Shown here one piece after another: positions 31,182-42,856 of a stretch of 64,000 nucleotides of DNA. Below the pieces are notes generated by a model that was not told where the DNA came from, made no database searches, and worked only from the letters and a program-made list of their open reading frames with translations. This DNA comes from Beaufortia kweichowensis (taxonomy: Eukaryota; Chordata; Actinopteri; Cypriniformes; Gastromyzontidae), in contig CM032806.1 in NCBI GenBank assembly GCA_019155185.1, positions 1-64,000 on the forward strand, given 5' to 3'. The position numbers were made by a program, and so were the translations under genes. The first letter of the stretch is position 1. Each line of letters opens with the position of its first letter.

Positions 31182-32903
31182 TACACTCTAAAAAATAAAA
31201 CATTGGTTCAACAAAAAAAAATATGTTAACGTTTTCCACTAGAATTTTTAACTTAAGCCAATTGGGAGAATTACATTAATTCAAAGCAATATTTTGAGTT
31301 GATCCAACATAATGTTTTAAGTAAGGTGAAGACGTTTTTTTGCCACAATAAAAACACATTTCTAAGTAACATGAACTTAAAAATTGTCAACATGAATGCA
31401 ACTATTTAAGTTGATCCAACATAATGTTTTAAGTAAGGTGAAGACAGAAAATCAGACAGTAATAGTCAAATGATTTAGAACCATTGATTACTGTACATTC
31501 AAGGCACTAATTTAAACATGAAATGAACAAATATTCTTTCAATCAACTTTAAAAGAGAAGATTTACAGCCATGTTCTCTAATGCAGACATCAAGTTTAAA
31601 TATTAGACCAACAGTTAACAATTAGCTGCTATTTACAAAACTCGGGACAAATTTACATTTTGGAAAACATTTTTACCTATCATAAAACACAATTACATGG
31701 GAAAAACACTTTTACCAGTCCCGAAACACATTTACAATGACAGATTCTTCACAGAAAGGGAATGTACCACACACCGGGAGTGACGCGCGGTGAAAGGTGT
31801 TGTTGTTGGTGAGCGCCGTCAATTCCGACCACACGTAAAACAAAACCGCGTTAAGATGCTCATGTGTTCGCCACAAAACATCCCTCGGCCGCAGTCCATG
31901 TTCGGTCACCATAAACTTTATTTACGCCATTTACTCCACAACCACAACACGAATTTACCGCGTTCACCAACAACAACAACACCTTTCACAAATGTCAGTA
32001 TTCGGTTACAGTATCACCAACAGAATCCTGAGCGAATGCAAATATGTGTAATTAAGCAAACAATGACTTACCATTCACCACATGAAGTGTCAATGACTTT
32101 CAGCTGGTCACTCGTCTGGCCTTCAACATGCCGCACATGCAGGAAACTGTGGGCCGTTTACACGTCATAACAGTGGCGCAAAAAGTGGGTATGCGCTATA
32201 TGCGGCGCATAGGGGCGCCAAAGCGATGGTTAATTTTTTTTTTTTTTTAAATAATAAAAGTTATATAAATTTATATAAAAGTTATATATATATTAAAAAA
32301 AAGTTATATAAATTTTAGAGGACTAACAGGCTAGAGTAGGCGCCGGTGCCCTAGGATTGGGCATTGAGAACCGGTGACTGAGTAGTTCTAACTGTTTATT
32401 CTGTTTGTAACTTTTTATTATTTGATAACATTGTTAATTATATCTATATACATATATATATATATGTGTGTACATATATACCATATAATTATGGTAGGCT
32501 TACAGTGGCTGTCTGATATACTTTAAAATAAACATTTATTATTTCAAACCCATACATGATGATGTCCGGCACACTTATTTATTTAGAAGTGGGGGGGCAC
32601 CAAAATTTTTTGCTGCATACCCCTCTAACACTGGATAGTTGCGCCCCTGCGTCATAAGATTGTATTTTACATTAACAGAACTTAAAATTAAATACATTTT
32701 TTGATTAACTGAAAATGTTAAGCTATGACAAGTCATGATAGTATATCGAATCAATAGGCATAATTTGTGTGTCATCAAGCTCAATAAAATAACAATTACA
32801 AGTAAAAAGTCTAACAGCATTTCAGAACTTGATTTTTTATGTCACAACAATATATATATTTAAGTAATGACTAAAGGTCCCCTGAATTAGTTTTTAGAGT
32901 GTA
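31182..32903. mobile_element. DNA transposon remnant with TACACTCTAAAAA ends
   Basis: The left end TACACTCTAAAAAA (31182-31195) and the right end GTTTTTAGAGTGTA (32890-32903) form a 13/14 terminal inverted repeat, flanked by TA. Inside are two direct copies of the motif TTGATCCAACATAATGTTTT, starting at about 31300 and 31411. It shares its terminal motif with the smaller element at 38636-38881. No transposase frame is present, so it is nonautonomous or decayed. It is split by the hAT insertion at 32171-32649. Confidence 0.6.
32171..32649. mobile_element. Nonautonomous hAT-type element with 8-bp target duplication
   Basis: The element starts CAGTGGCGCAA and ends TTGCGCCCCTG, a 10/11 terminal inverted repeat. 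It is flanked by a perfect 8-base direct repeat CGTCATAA (32163-32170 and 32650-32657). An 8-bp duplication with CA..TG ends is the signature of the hAT superfamily. The 479-bp interior is A/T-rich with TATATAA runs and has no transposase frame, so it was mobilised in trans. Confidence 0.85.
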
Positions 32904-33101
32904 TATGGCCTTAAAATGAATATAAAGACATTTGGTCAAAGTAACACTCAGCGTTTCAATTATTGTTGTTTTGTTTTTTTATGTAATAGTATCCTATTTG
33001 TCTCTTAATATTTGTAAGTCACTTTGGATAAAAGCGTCAGCTAAATGCCTAAATGTAAATGTAAATGTACATACATAATCTTTAACTAAGATTAAGAGTT
33101 A

Positions 33102-33108
<7 letters not shown>

Positions 33109-33140
<32 letters not shown>
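33109..33140. repeat. (CA)n microsatellite
   Basis: About sixteen CA units; a second short (CA)n lies at 33246-33264. Both are near the 3' end of trim36. Confidence 0.9.
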
Positions 33141-33142
<2 letters not shown>

Positions 33143-33173
33143 GACACACAAGATGCAACTAAAAGGACATCCA

Positions 33174-34762
33174 TTTATTTTTTTATACAAAAAGAACATA
33201 ATTAATTAAAAATAAAACCACAGAGACAAGTGGCAAACCTCTTACACACACACACACACACACACAACACAGCGCCACCTGTGTTTGAGCAATTCAAGCG
33301 TACCTGCATGAAGCCCACATGCTTAAAAGTGCACACTTGAAAACTGAAGTGGTCAGTTTACCAGCAAATAATAAGTGCATTTACTTCAGACCAATTTCAT
33401 ACATTACAAAAAGCATCAGTTCGCTGATGACCCACTTTAACATTTACAAGACACAAGCAAAACAGGCTTCCAAATCATACATGCTCTGTGACAAAGCCAA
33501 AAACATCCAGTGAATTATTCTTCATTGAATCCAGCAAAAACTATGTTAACAGTGATAATGTGAAAAAAAATATAATGAGTTTCTAATAACTCTTCGCACA
33601 CAATCTTGAGCAATATTAAGAAACGCCACACTGATATTATACATCAACACACCGTTTTAAATGACCACAGACATGTAAAACCTCAATTATTCAGTGATCG
33701 TAAAACATTTAGAAATGACAGAATAACACGACCAAATGTTTGAATGTCCTTTCATGTGATTACATTCCTTTGACTACTAAAATAAGTCGTAGTTTTAACG
33801 AAGATTAAGAGTTAATTATATGTACAGTATAACACACTCATCGAGTCGTATGTGTCCTTAAAATGCTACTTCTGTTTAAACAAAACAAATCAGAATCAAT
33901 CACTTTACTGTCTATAATGCCTTCTGAAATAAAAAATACCAATGCAAATCAACAACTAGTGCAGTACAACAACGCAAAATACTAAAAGTTCTCAAAGATT
34001 TAAATAGGAGGTAGTGTAAAAGCAACAGACCCACTCAAACAGATTCTGAAGAAATCCCTTTCCAGCCAGTAATCTGGTCAATCGAGCAAAAAGCCTGTGA
34101 TTATTTAGCAAGGCCAAGTAAGTTGTTTGCCGTGGCGACGATAGTGCATATGAATATTAAAAGGTGTTCGATTTTGCTTCACACAAATCACATTTTGGTT
34201 ACACTGAGCAGCACAGACGTCATTCAGATGCTACATTTCACTTCCAAAGTGTTTCAATCGAGCAAAATAGTTTCAATATGTAAGTCTAAAGTCTAAAGGC
34301 AATTATTAACATGATGATGTAGTTCAGAATAAAAAAATGGTGTTAAATATTTATATTGTGAAATTTCTCAGGTGCTGCTACGATAATAAAAAAGCAATAT
34401 GAAATAGTGCACAAACTCATGTCAAATTCGGATGTGAATTGTCGTGCCGTGTACAAATCAACATCGCTCGTTTTTAAGATCACATAACTGCGTGTAAACT
34501 ATAAAACAGTAAAACATGACACGTGAACAATATTTAGAAAGTGCCGGTGTGAAGCGTGTATTAAAGTTTTGTACGTTGTAAAACCTGATGTTCTGTGTGG
34601 AAACGCAGTTGTTGTTAAAGGCACGTGAGACTCAACATCAGACTCGAGTCGTAACCAAATTTACCGAACATGTGAATTGTTGGCTATTATTCCGAGAGAA
34701 GCTCGAGAGGGGAAAAAACACACAGAATGCAACAGAAACCGCATAATGCCTAAAACAGACCC
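33174..34762 (-). other. trim36 3' untranslated region
   Basis: Noncoding sequence downstream of the trim36 stop. A candidate AATAAA on the minus strand is at 33174-33179 (TTTATT on top), which would give about 1.6 kb of 3' UTR. No other gene was seen. Confidence 0.45.
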
Positions 34763-35221
34763 TTACATGTATGACAACCGCTTGGCCGTTATAAACTCTT
34801 CCAGATGAACCGCCCCGCCACCCAAGAGCCCAAACGCAGGGTACATGGTACCAGAACAGTCCACCTGTCTCTCAAACAGACAGCGCATGGTGTCGGCGTC
34901 ATAGAAGAAAACACGGCCGGCATCGTAGTCCAGGCAAACTCCGATTCTCTGCGGCATGGGGAGGACGCGGCTGCCATGGTCCCCTGAGGCAGCAGTGATT
35001 GAGCCTTTTGGAATGAAAAGCCGACCCATGCCGACGGTGAGCAGGGTAAAGGGTTGGGATGTCTCGAAACAGGTGTCCTCGCTTCCACTGTCATGACCGC
35101 TGTCGTGATCGTACCTGCAAAGCACAAAGAAACTGTGACAACTGTATCCGAGGACTCCTGTTATTGTGTTTCACACACAAACAGTCTCTCTATCGTTTTT
35201 ATCTCTACACATTAGTAACAA

Positions 35222-35268
<47 letters not shown>

Positions 35269-38200
35269 ACCTGGGGCTGCTGGTTTCTCGAGGGTTATGA
35301 AACCACTCCGTTAGTTTCGAGTCAGATGCCACACCCACTTTCACCATGTATGAACTGGGATCCACACGGAAAGCCCAGTAATGACGTCCCTGCGAGATGC
35401 CCGTGTCTCCGATGATGTAGTCAAGGCAAATGTAACTGCCCGTCTGCACGCGTTCAGCAGCCAGAAGCGAAGTGATGCCCGCGGTGCTCTCCACAGAGTC
35501 TCTGCGTTTGCTCAGCTGCAGTCGCTCCGCGCTGAAGCCGCATTTCTCATTCAACAGGAAACTGAACACTGACAGACACAAACACGATTCACGAGTCTTT
35601 AACACCAGCGAGGTTAGAAAAACACATCCAGAACGTCTGAAGTATACAGCTATAAATACAAATGTAATAAAATCTCCTTCATTATGTAAAAAGGTTTACA
35701 GCACTGTGATTGTGCTGCAGGTGAAAAAGTGAGCAGTCACATGTTGTTAATTAATTCTTTTAAAGCGCATATAGACAGCGCTTATGTGTGAATTACAATG
35801 ACGAAGTATGAATGCATCAGCCAGAAGGTGCGCAGGTCTGTCGCCACCTTGTGTCTATAGTGTAACACTGCACTAATGACACGAAATAATCCCTCATGTT
35901 GAGAACAACATACAGATGAAATTTCACTTTCATTACAGCTCAGACTGACTAAACGGTTCAGAACACAAGCAAACCTATACTGGAATAAGCATCTTAACCA
36001 GATAGTACCGTGATTTCTAACTATACGTCTGATGGTATAGATCACACACATGTGTGGTAGATAAAGCTTATGAATAAAACAATGCAAACAACACAGAGAG
36101 CAGCAGTTGTGCGTCAACTCTTACCGGCGCGGTGGCGTGTTAAGGATCACCTCAGGGCGCGCCAGGGGCGAACGTGTCATTGCGACAGCACTTCACCCTG
36201 AAAGCGTGTCGACAGCCACAGTCCAGATCAGACCGGCCCGTACTGCTGCCCGTTACACTGCGGCTCAGAGGCCCTCCAGTGACCCGGCTCTCCGTCCTTA
36301 CTGCTCAACCTTCTGAACTCAACTACATACCGATCTGATGGCAAAGTGTCTTCAGCCCGATTAAGCCAGTGGATCAGACCTTCATTGTGTAGCGAGGCCG
36401 GGACAGATCGATGACAGGAGGATCGAACTGAAAATAAACATCACGTGTAGAAGTTCAAAAGCATGTATGAACCTCATCAGCTTAGATGGATCTCACATCT
36501 CTCTCCATTAGGAAAATGACTTTTTAACCAAAGATTATCGATTTTGACAAGAGTTCACAGTTCTGTTACTATGAATGGGAAATCATTCAGTACAGCTGAT
36601 CTAATGACAAAGTTCCCACCTTCCTGTAAAGACAGCCAATGGTTAAAGACTGATGATGCTCTGGGAGGGACTCCCTACTGAGATTTGTGAAGATTTGTGT
36701 AGTAACACATTTCATGGCACAACCGATGTCAGGTTTTAACATTTGATGGGAAATGTTGTTTTATTTTTGGTCCACGCAGTGAGTGATTTTAGAGATACCA
36801 AAATCCATTCCAGTACACAAGACTTGTTTCACATGACTGAAATAACTGCAAATATGATGTTAGTCTATAGGCGTAATAGCGATACCTAAACAAGCCATTG
36901 TCTGTTACTCAAATGTGAATTAACACTTCATCACAAGACACATACAGATGTCCTCTTTACACAGGCGCATTAAGGTGGATTAAATTTCTAAATGTCTAAA
37001 GATGAACAGCAGACCTAAAATATGCCGTGAGTTGTATTGACAGTAAAGCGTCATACTTTAGCGTTTACTATGAATCTTGGCGTGGAGTCGTGACAGAAGC
37101 ACATCGCACCTTGGTCAGATCGGTATAAAAGGTGTTTACATGCCTGCTTACTGCGACTCAACCGGGCATATCCCACATGTTATTTCGATTATGCTTACTG
37201 TGATTATGAGGCATAATTACATTATTTACATCGAATTATTGTGTTTGCATCAGAGTAAAATATAATCCTTAATATTGCCAAAATCCCATTATAATTGCAT
37301 TATGAGGGTGGGTCTAAATATGGTCATGATGACCGAAATCAAAGCATAAAGTCTGTCAGTTTAACTCACACAGCTCAGGTGTGTTTTCCAAATAGACCAA
37401 AATAGACAATGTACCCGATGTAATAACTCAACATTTTTTAAATGTTTGTTTTAGCTGGAATAATTATATATATAAAAAAAAAACAGAAGGCAACATTGTG
37501 ATAAACATCGTCATACTGTCGCATGCAGCAGAGAAATTAATGTACAATTAATTATTATTTTTATTAAAACATTAATTTGAAATTATGTCGAATATGATAA
37601 ATTGTGGTTATGTTCAAATCATTGTCTCGCATGGTTTTAATTTGCATGTAAAGGGATTTTTATGCTACTTCAAAGCAGCATTAAAAGTCTGTGTAAATGC
37701 ACATTTATGTGGCTTTATGCGCTTCAGAGGCGGTTTCTGTGTAAAGATGCCTCTAGAGGAAAAGAACATCATCATCAAACAGAAGATAAAGTGATGATAG
37801 AGTTTACAAAATAACATTAGTTGTGTTTCAATGCTCAAATCAGATTTCACAGCATTGTCTCAAGATGTTATTAAAACCATTATCTATGTGTAAAGACTAT
37901 AATATTACCTAAACGAAAGTAATTAAAAACAATTCTTATGAAGAATAGGGTACATGAATATATAAAATCAAAGTTTGATGTAATACAATTATATATTAAA
38001 TCCAACACAGATGACTGACTGTACTCTTCAATTTTATTACCCTAAACTTAACCTTTATATTCCCAACTCTCACTAGCTTTCATCTGCTGTGAATTGTTTT
38101 AAAAGGTTCATCATTTAAACATGGCAGAATTTTTGTTGGTAGTTCACAGAGAGACGCTGTTACGACCTCTCAGAGAAAAGCTCTTAAAGCTGTCAAACAC

Positions 38201-41200
38201 GCACACGTGACCTGGAGAACGAGGATAAACGTGCTCTTGTCACTGTGGAAACCAAACCCATCACGACCAATAAGTCTGCCAAGAGTCTGGGCAGAAAGCC
38301 CACGAATAACAAACTATTGATCCCAACAGAGGCGCATTCATCCAGCAGAGAAAGATGATGAGATACAGAGGGGAGAAAGTACAGAAAACAACCGGTGAAT
38401 GAAAGTAAAGAAAAGACATTCACGTAGAGAGCAGAATTAAAACATATTCATGCCTCCTGAAGAATACAGCAGATTACATCAAACATCAGATTCATTAGAA
38501 TTCGATCAATAACCCTGAGAGCCATTTCTCTTCATTTGTGTTTTCATCACAAGGATATAGTTCATAATATCTAAACACAAATCTACAAGTTGAAATCATT
38601 CAGGTGAAAGAACACCATCTGCTCCATCAGCTCTCTACACTCTAAAAACAGATGTGTTAAAAATAACACAAGATGTGTCTAGTTAGGGACAACACACAGA
38701 TAGATGTGTTGTCCCTAACTAGACACATCTTTGTGTTAATTCAAAAACAACACATTTTGTGTTACTTTCAACTCAACATGTGTTGTCCCTTTTATGTATT
38801 TAACACAAAACAACACATTGTGTGTTAAACAGCATAACACAAAAATGTGTTAAAAATAACACATCCTTTTTTTAGAGTGTAATAACAACACACCGACAGC
38901 ACTGATAGAATCCCAGATACACTTCTGGCTGGTGTGTATTTGCTGAAGAACTCTTCATTGAATGTTTTAAATATTGGTTAAAAAGGTTAAAGATATTAAT
39001 CAAGCTGCTGACAGCGGCTTTGTGAGAAGACTAAAGTGTGAAAGTGTTTAATTCTCACCACCACCAAAGCTGAGCTCTTTCAGCCACATTTCCTCCCTCG
39101 CCAGCGTCCAACACAAACTCATCAAGCGGCGTGTTCGGCGCAGGCTGGAAGGTCTTTAGCGACTTCGGTGGCTTTCTGAATCCTGGCAGCAATAAAAGCG
39201 ATGTTCATTCACACATGGCGTCACAGTTGGTGTTTGAGAAAGATTATACTGTGGAAAGTGAATGTCAAAAGCTGCTTAGCAAACTAATAGAGATCCAGGA
39301 TTAAGCGGGTGCGATTTAAATCTAGAAACACAAGGACTCTGGATTACAGGCACGTGGCCAAACAGCGAGCTCACTGTAAAACTAAGCGGTTTCTGTCAGT
39401 ACATAAAGAAAAGAAACATACAGAAGATCTCTGGTTTACTGCTGACCTAATTGAAGCTGTTTAGCCGTCTGAACGAAGCAGGACTGGTCGGTCTCCTTCA
39501 GAACCTCCTGGCGTATCCCACCAATCCGCTGTTCTCCAGCATGCCCTGATACTCCTCTACCTGAGCCCATAAGCGCTGCACACGCAGATTCCTTGACTGC
39601 TCGATGGACGCTTTAACATCTCGCTTTTCCTTTCCTGAAGGATCTCGAAGAGTCGCTCGAAGCATTCGTTGGCGTGTCTCGGCGAGCTGACCGTTCTCCT
39701 GCGTTCAGACATGCTCATGTGACAGTAGCACTTGAATGACAATGCAAATATTTACCGCAGCGCACACAAAAGCATAATGTCTAAATGTATTCACCGAATC
39801 CACCAAGGCATCAACATTTCCCGCTTACCAAAAGATACGACAGTTATGAGAACATTAAACTCTAAGCGAACAAAAACAGTTGGCTTTATTGGGGTTTTGA
39901 CCAATGCCGTGAATGGTAATCGCAGCTTGATTTAAAGAATCAGTTGAGGTGGGGTAATATTCTTCCAGTTTACCTCCAGTCTCATGAATCAACACCTCCA
40001 GCTCAGAAATCTGAACCCTCACTTGCTCCTCTTTGCTGATTAAGTAATGGATACTCTTCGACAGCTTCTCCTGTAAGCACACAAGTGAGATGCATTAGGA
40101 CACACACAGCAGAAATAGTTTTCCAGCGTGGTTTCCGTACAGTCCGAGGCAGCTCAATAAAAGCTTTGGTCTGGATAAATCAAATGAAAAATGAACGAGT
40201 CTCGAAGTCTAATGTTTCTGAATCAGCAGATGTTTCCGCCTGCAGTTCTCTAATAGCGCCTCGGCTCTGAGCGAGTCCCTACCCAGTTCATCACGTTTAC
40301 CAGAAATATGATAGTGCTTGTTTTGGGGTCAGGCATAAATCCTTTAGGAGCTTCTTTTAAAGGACACAAAAGAGATGTGAAAGGAGAGAACAATTAAGCA
40401 GACCCACCTTCAGGATCTTGTAGGCACTGCTCATGGAAGTGACTTTGTGGTTAGCATGGGATCCGCCGAGCTTGCAGAGGTGACACCACGGGACGTCGAC
40501 ACACCTCACAGTACATGTTGACTTTCTCCATTTCATGTTCAGGACACATTAACACCTGTGAGCAAGTATAATCGTGTGTCAAGCGTTCATTGAGGAAAAA
40601 GCAAAAGCGACGCTCCGAGAAAAGAGCGGGCTGAATGATGTTTTGTTACCTTTGGTCTGAAGTTGGTGGTGGGTCCCACATACCGTGCTGGGCTTTAAGC
40701 GTTCCCCATGGGTGATGCATCTTGAAGCACTCATTGCAGTAGCTGGCCTTGCAGTCCATGCAGCTCTTGGTGGCTTCTTGAACCGGAGGTTTACACCGTT
40801 TTGATATGATGGCCACGCCACGCGGGCCGCCTGCCGATAAGCTCCACGATGCTCTCCAGCGTGAAGATTCACCGGAAGAGCATGCTGATCCTCGTTCCCC
40901 AAGATCGATGTCATGCTGGCACCGGGACCGCAGGAAGGTGGTCACTCGAGGTGTGACGAAGAAGAACGTCTCCATCCGGGAGAAGAGATGGATCCTAATT
41001 TATCAAAAGCGTGAAAGCAATCACATAAAGGCAGATAAAAACACGCAAATGGCAGCGCTGCAGCACGCTGCCTGCCTACGACACACACACACAGAATGAT
41101 GAATCACAACAGGTGAGACACAAAGTGACTTGAGTTTCAAAGCGACAAAGTAAAAAAAGTCAAATAGCCGACAGTGATCTGGACAAGAGAAACTTCAGAC

Positions 41201-42764
41201 AAAATGTTTAAAACATAAAACCAATTTGACCAAAAAAGTAAAGACAAAATTCACATTACATGTTATTAAACAAAAGAGCGATGAGTGAGATGATGGTCAT
41301 TTGTTTTAAAGATGAAGCATGTCATTTCCACACCACAAAAAAACAAACACTGAAAATATTTAGCCATAAATGCCATTTGTGGGTTTAAGGTCAACAAAAG
41401 TAAGTGAAAAATCTTGACCAAAACATGAAAACAATCAAAGTATAGAAGCTTTGACAGCAGGACTAAATTGAACCACATTTAATGTAAGGCTGATAAACGT
41501 TCATATAATACATATTAACATTAAAGTAAGAGAAAGAGTTTTTATGTTTTCAACATCTCATCTTGTATTAATAAAAATACAATTTAATTCGAGAAAAATA
41601 CAAGATTAGAAAAGATTAAACTAGAGTTTGCATAAGACACGCGAGTGCACTGAACAGCACAGACAAGCTTGACTGCGGCTTTTTATTTATTCTATATAGG
41701 TGTCATTTTATTCAAGCGATCATGAAATTACTTTAAACTTTTGCAGTTTAAACTCATGCAGTACAAAGTTTAATTGAAAATGACCATTTTTGTTTTTTGT
41801 CTTAGGGTGTCCAGAATGTAATGTTTCGGCCAAGAATTGTCTTTAAAAGTGCATCAACAGTTTGGAAGTTTAATCTTTTAATAGTCCACAAAGCTGCAAT
41901 ACGAGAAAGTTTGCTTAGAAAGTTTGTTTATCTGTCCAGGTCAGTGTCACAGCCACTCGCCTACCTCACAAGCGGGAGAAAAACAAATTATTCAGCAACA
42001 TTCATCATCAAACTAAAACACACAAAACATCACACTGTATGACACATGCAGCACAGATGAAGTTACATGCCGACACGTTATGGGTTACAGGACGATGGGC
42101 GTGACCACCACGTCGAGTGAGATCCGCTTTCAGATGAGGAATGATGAGGCGTGTATGAATCAAATAAAGCGTGTACTTAGGCTGTGAGTGTGCGGCTGCG
42201 CCGCTCGGGGAGGGGAAGGGCAGGTGTCACCCGCAGCACGGCATGCTGGGACTTGATGCTGCCGCATCGATACTCGGTGCAGAAGGAGAAAAATAAACGC
42301 TCAGACCAGACAGAGGCCAATCAGCACAAGGTCATTGTGGTGGGGGAGAGCTCCGACCCCTACAAAACCACACATTAACCCGTCAGTCATAACTTTCATC
42401 CGAATGGATTCACGTTTGGAAGGCCGTGAGTCGGGTTTAGAAGCCAGTTCTAAAATTCGACCACTGAATGTGTTTCACGAGACATTACTCGCCGCTTCAC
42501 CCATTTGCACTTAGCAGAAGGGTCGTTCCTGTGGTCAAGTTAACATTCCCTTAAGGAAAAATGTATATCTGCGTAACCTACACCTCTCTATAACATCTCT
42601 GCATGAGACAAAACCTCTCTCTCTCTCTCTCTTACCAAGCGTCTACAAATCCTGTGTCCTCTCAACAGCTGCTATCATTTAAAGATATGTGGGCTCTAGG
42701 ATTTACATGACAATAGTAGAAAGTCTCTTTCTGTGTTGTGACATCTCCAGCTATTAATGTTGAG

Positions 42765-42856
<92 letters not shown>

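Larger units (their letters stand above)
30557..33064. mobile_element. Outer pair of inverted teleost repeat tags around nested elements
   Basis: The tag TTTAGCTGATGCTTTTATTC plus CAAAGCGACTTAC lies at 30557-30600 and its reverse complement (GTCACTTTGGATAAAAGC, then GTCAGCTAAATG) at 33014-33064. Tags of this type lie at the ends of several fold-back DNA elements in fish. Whether the two are ends of one element or two independent insertions is not certain. Between them are at least two further levels of insertion. Confidence 0.45.

Noticed and set aside
42184..42378. Arg-rich short frame and an antisense frame with FCTEYRCGSIKSQHAV
   Set aside because: I looked for a missing TRIM36 exon here; neither strand matches, and splice sites do not fit.
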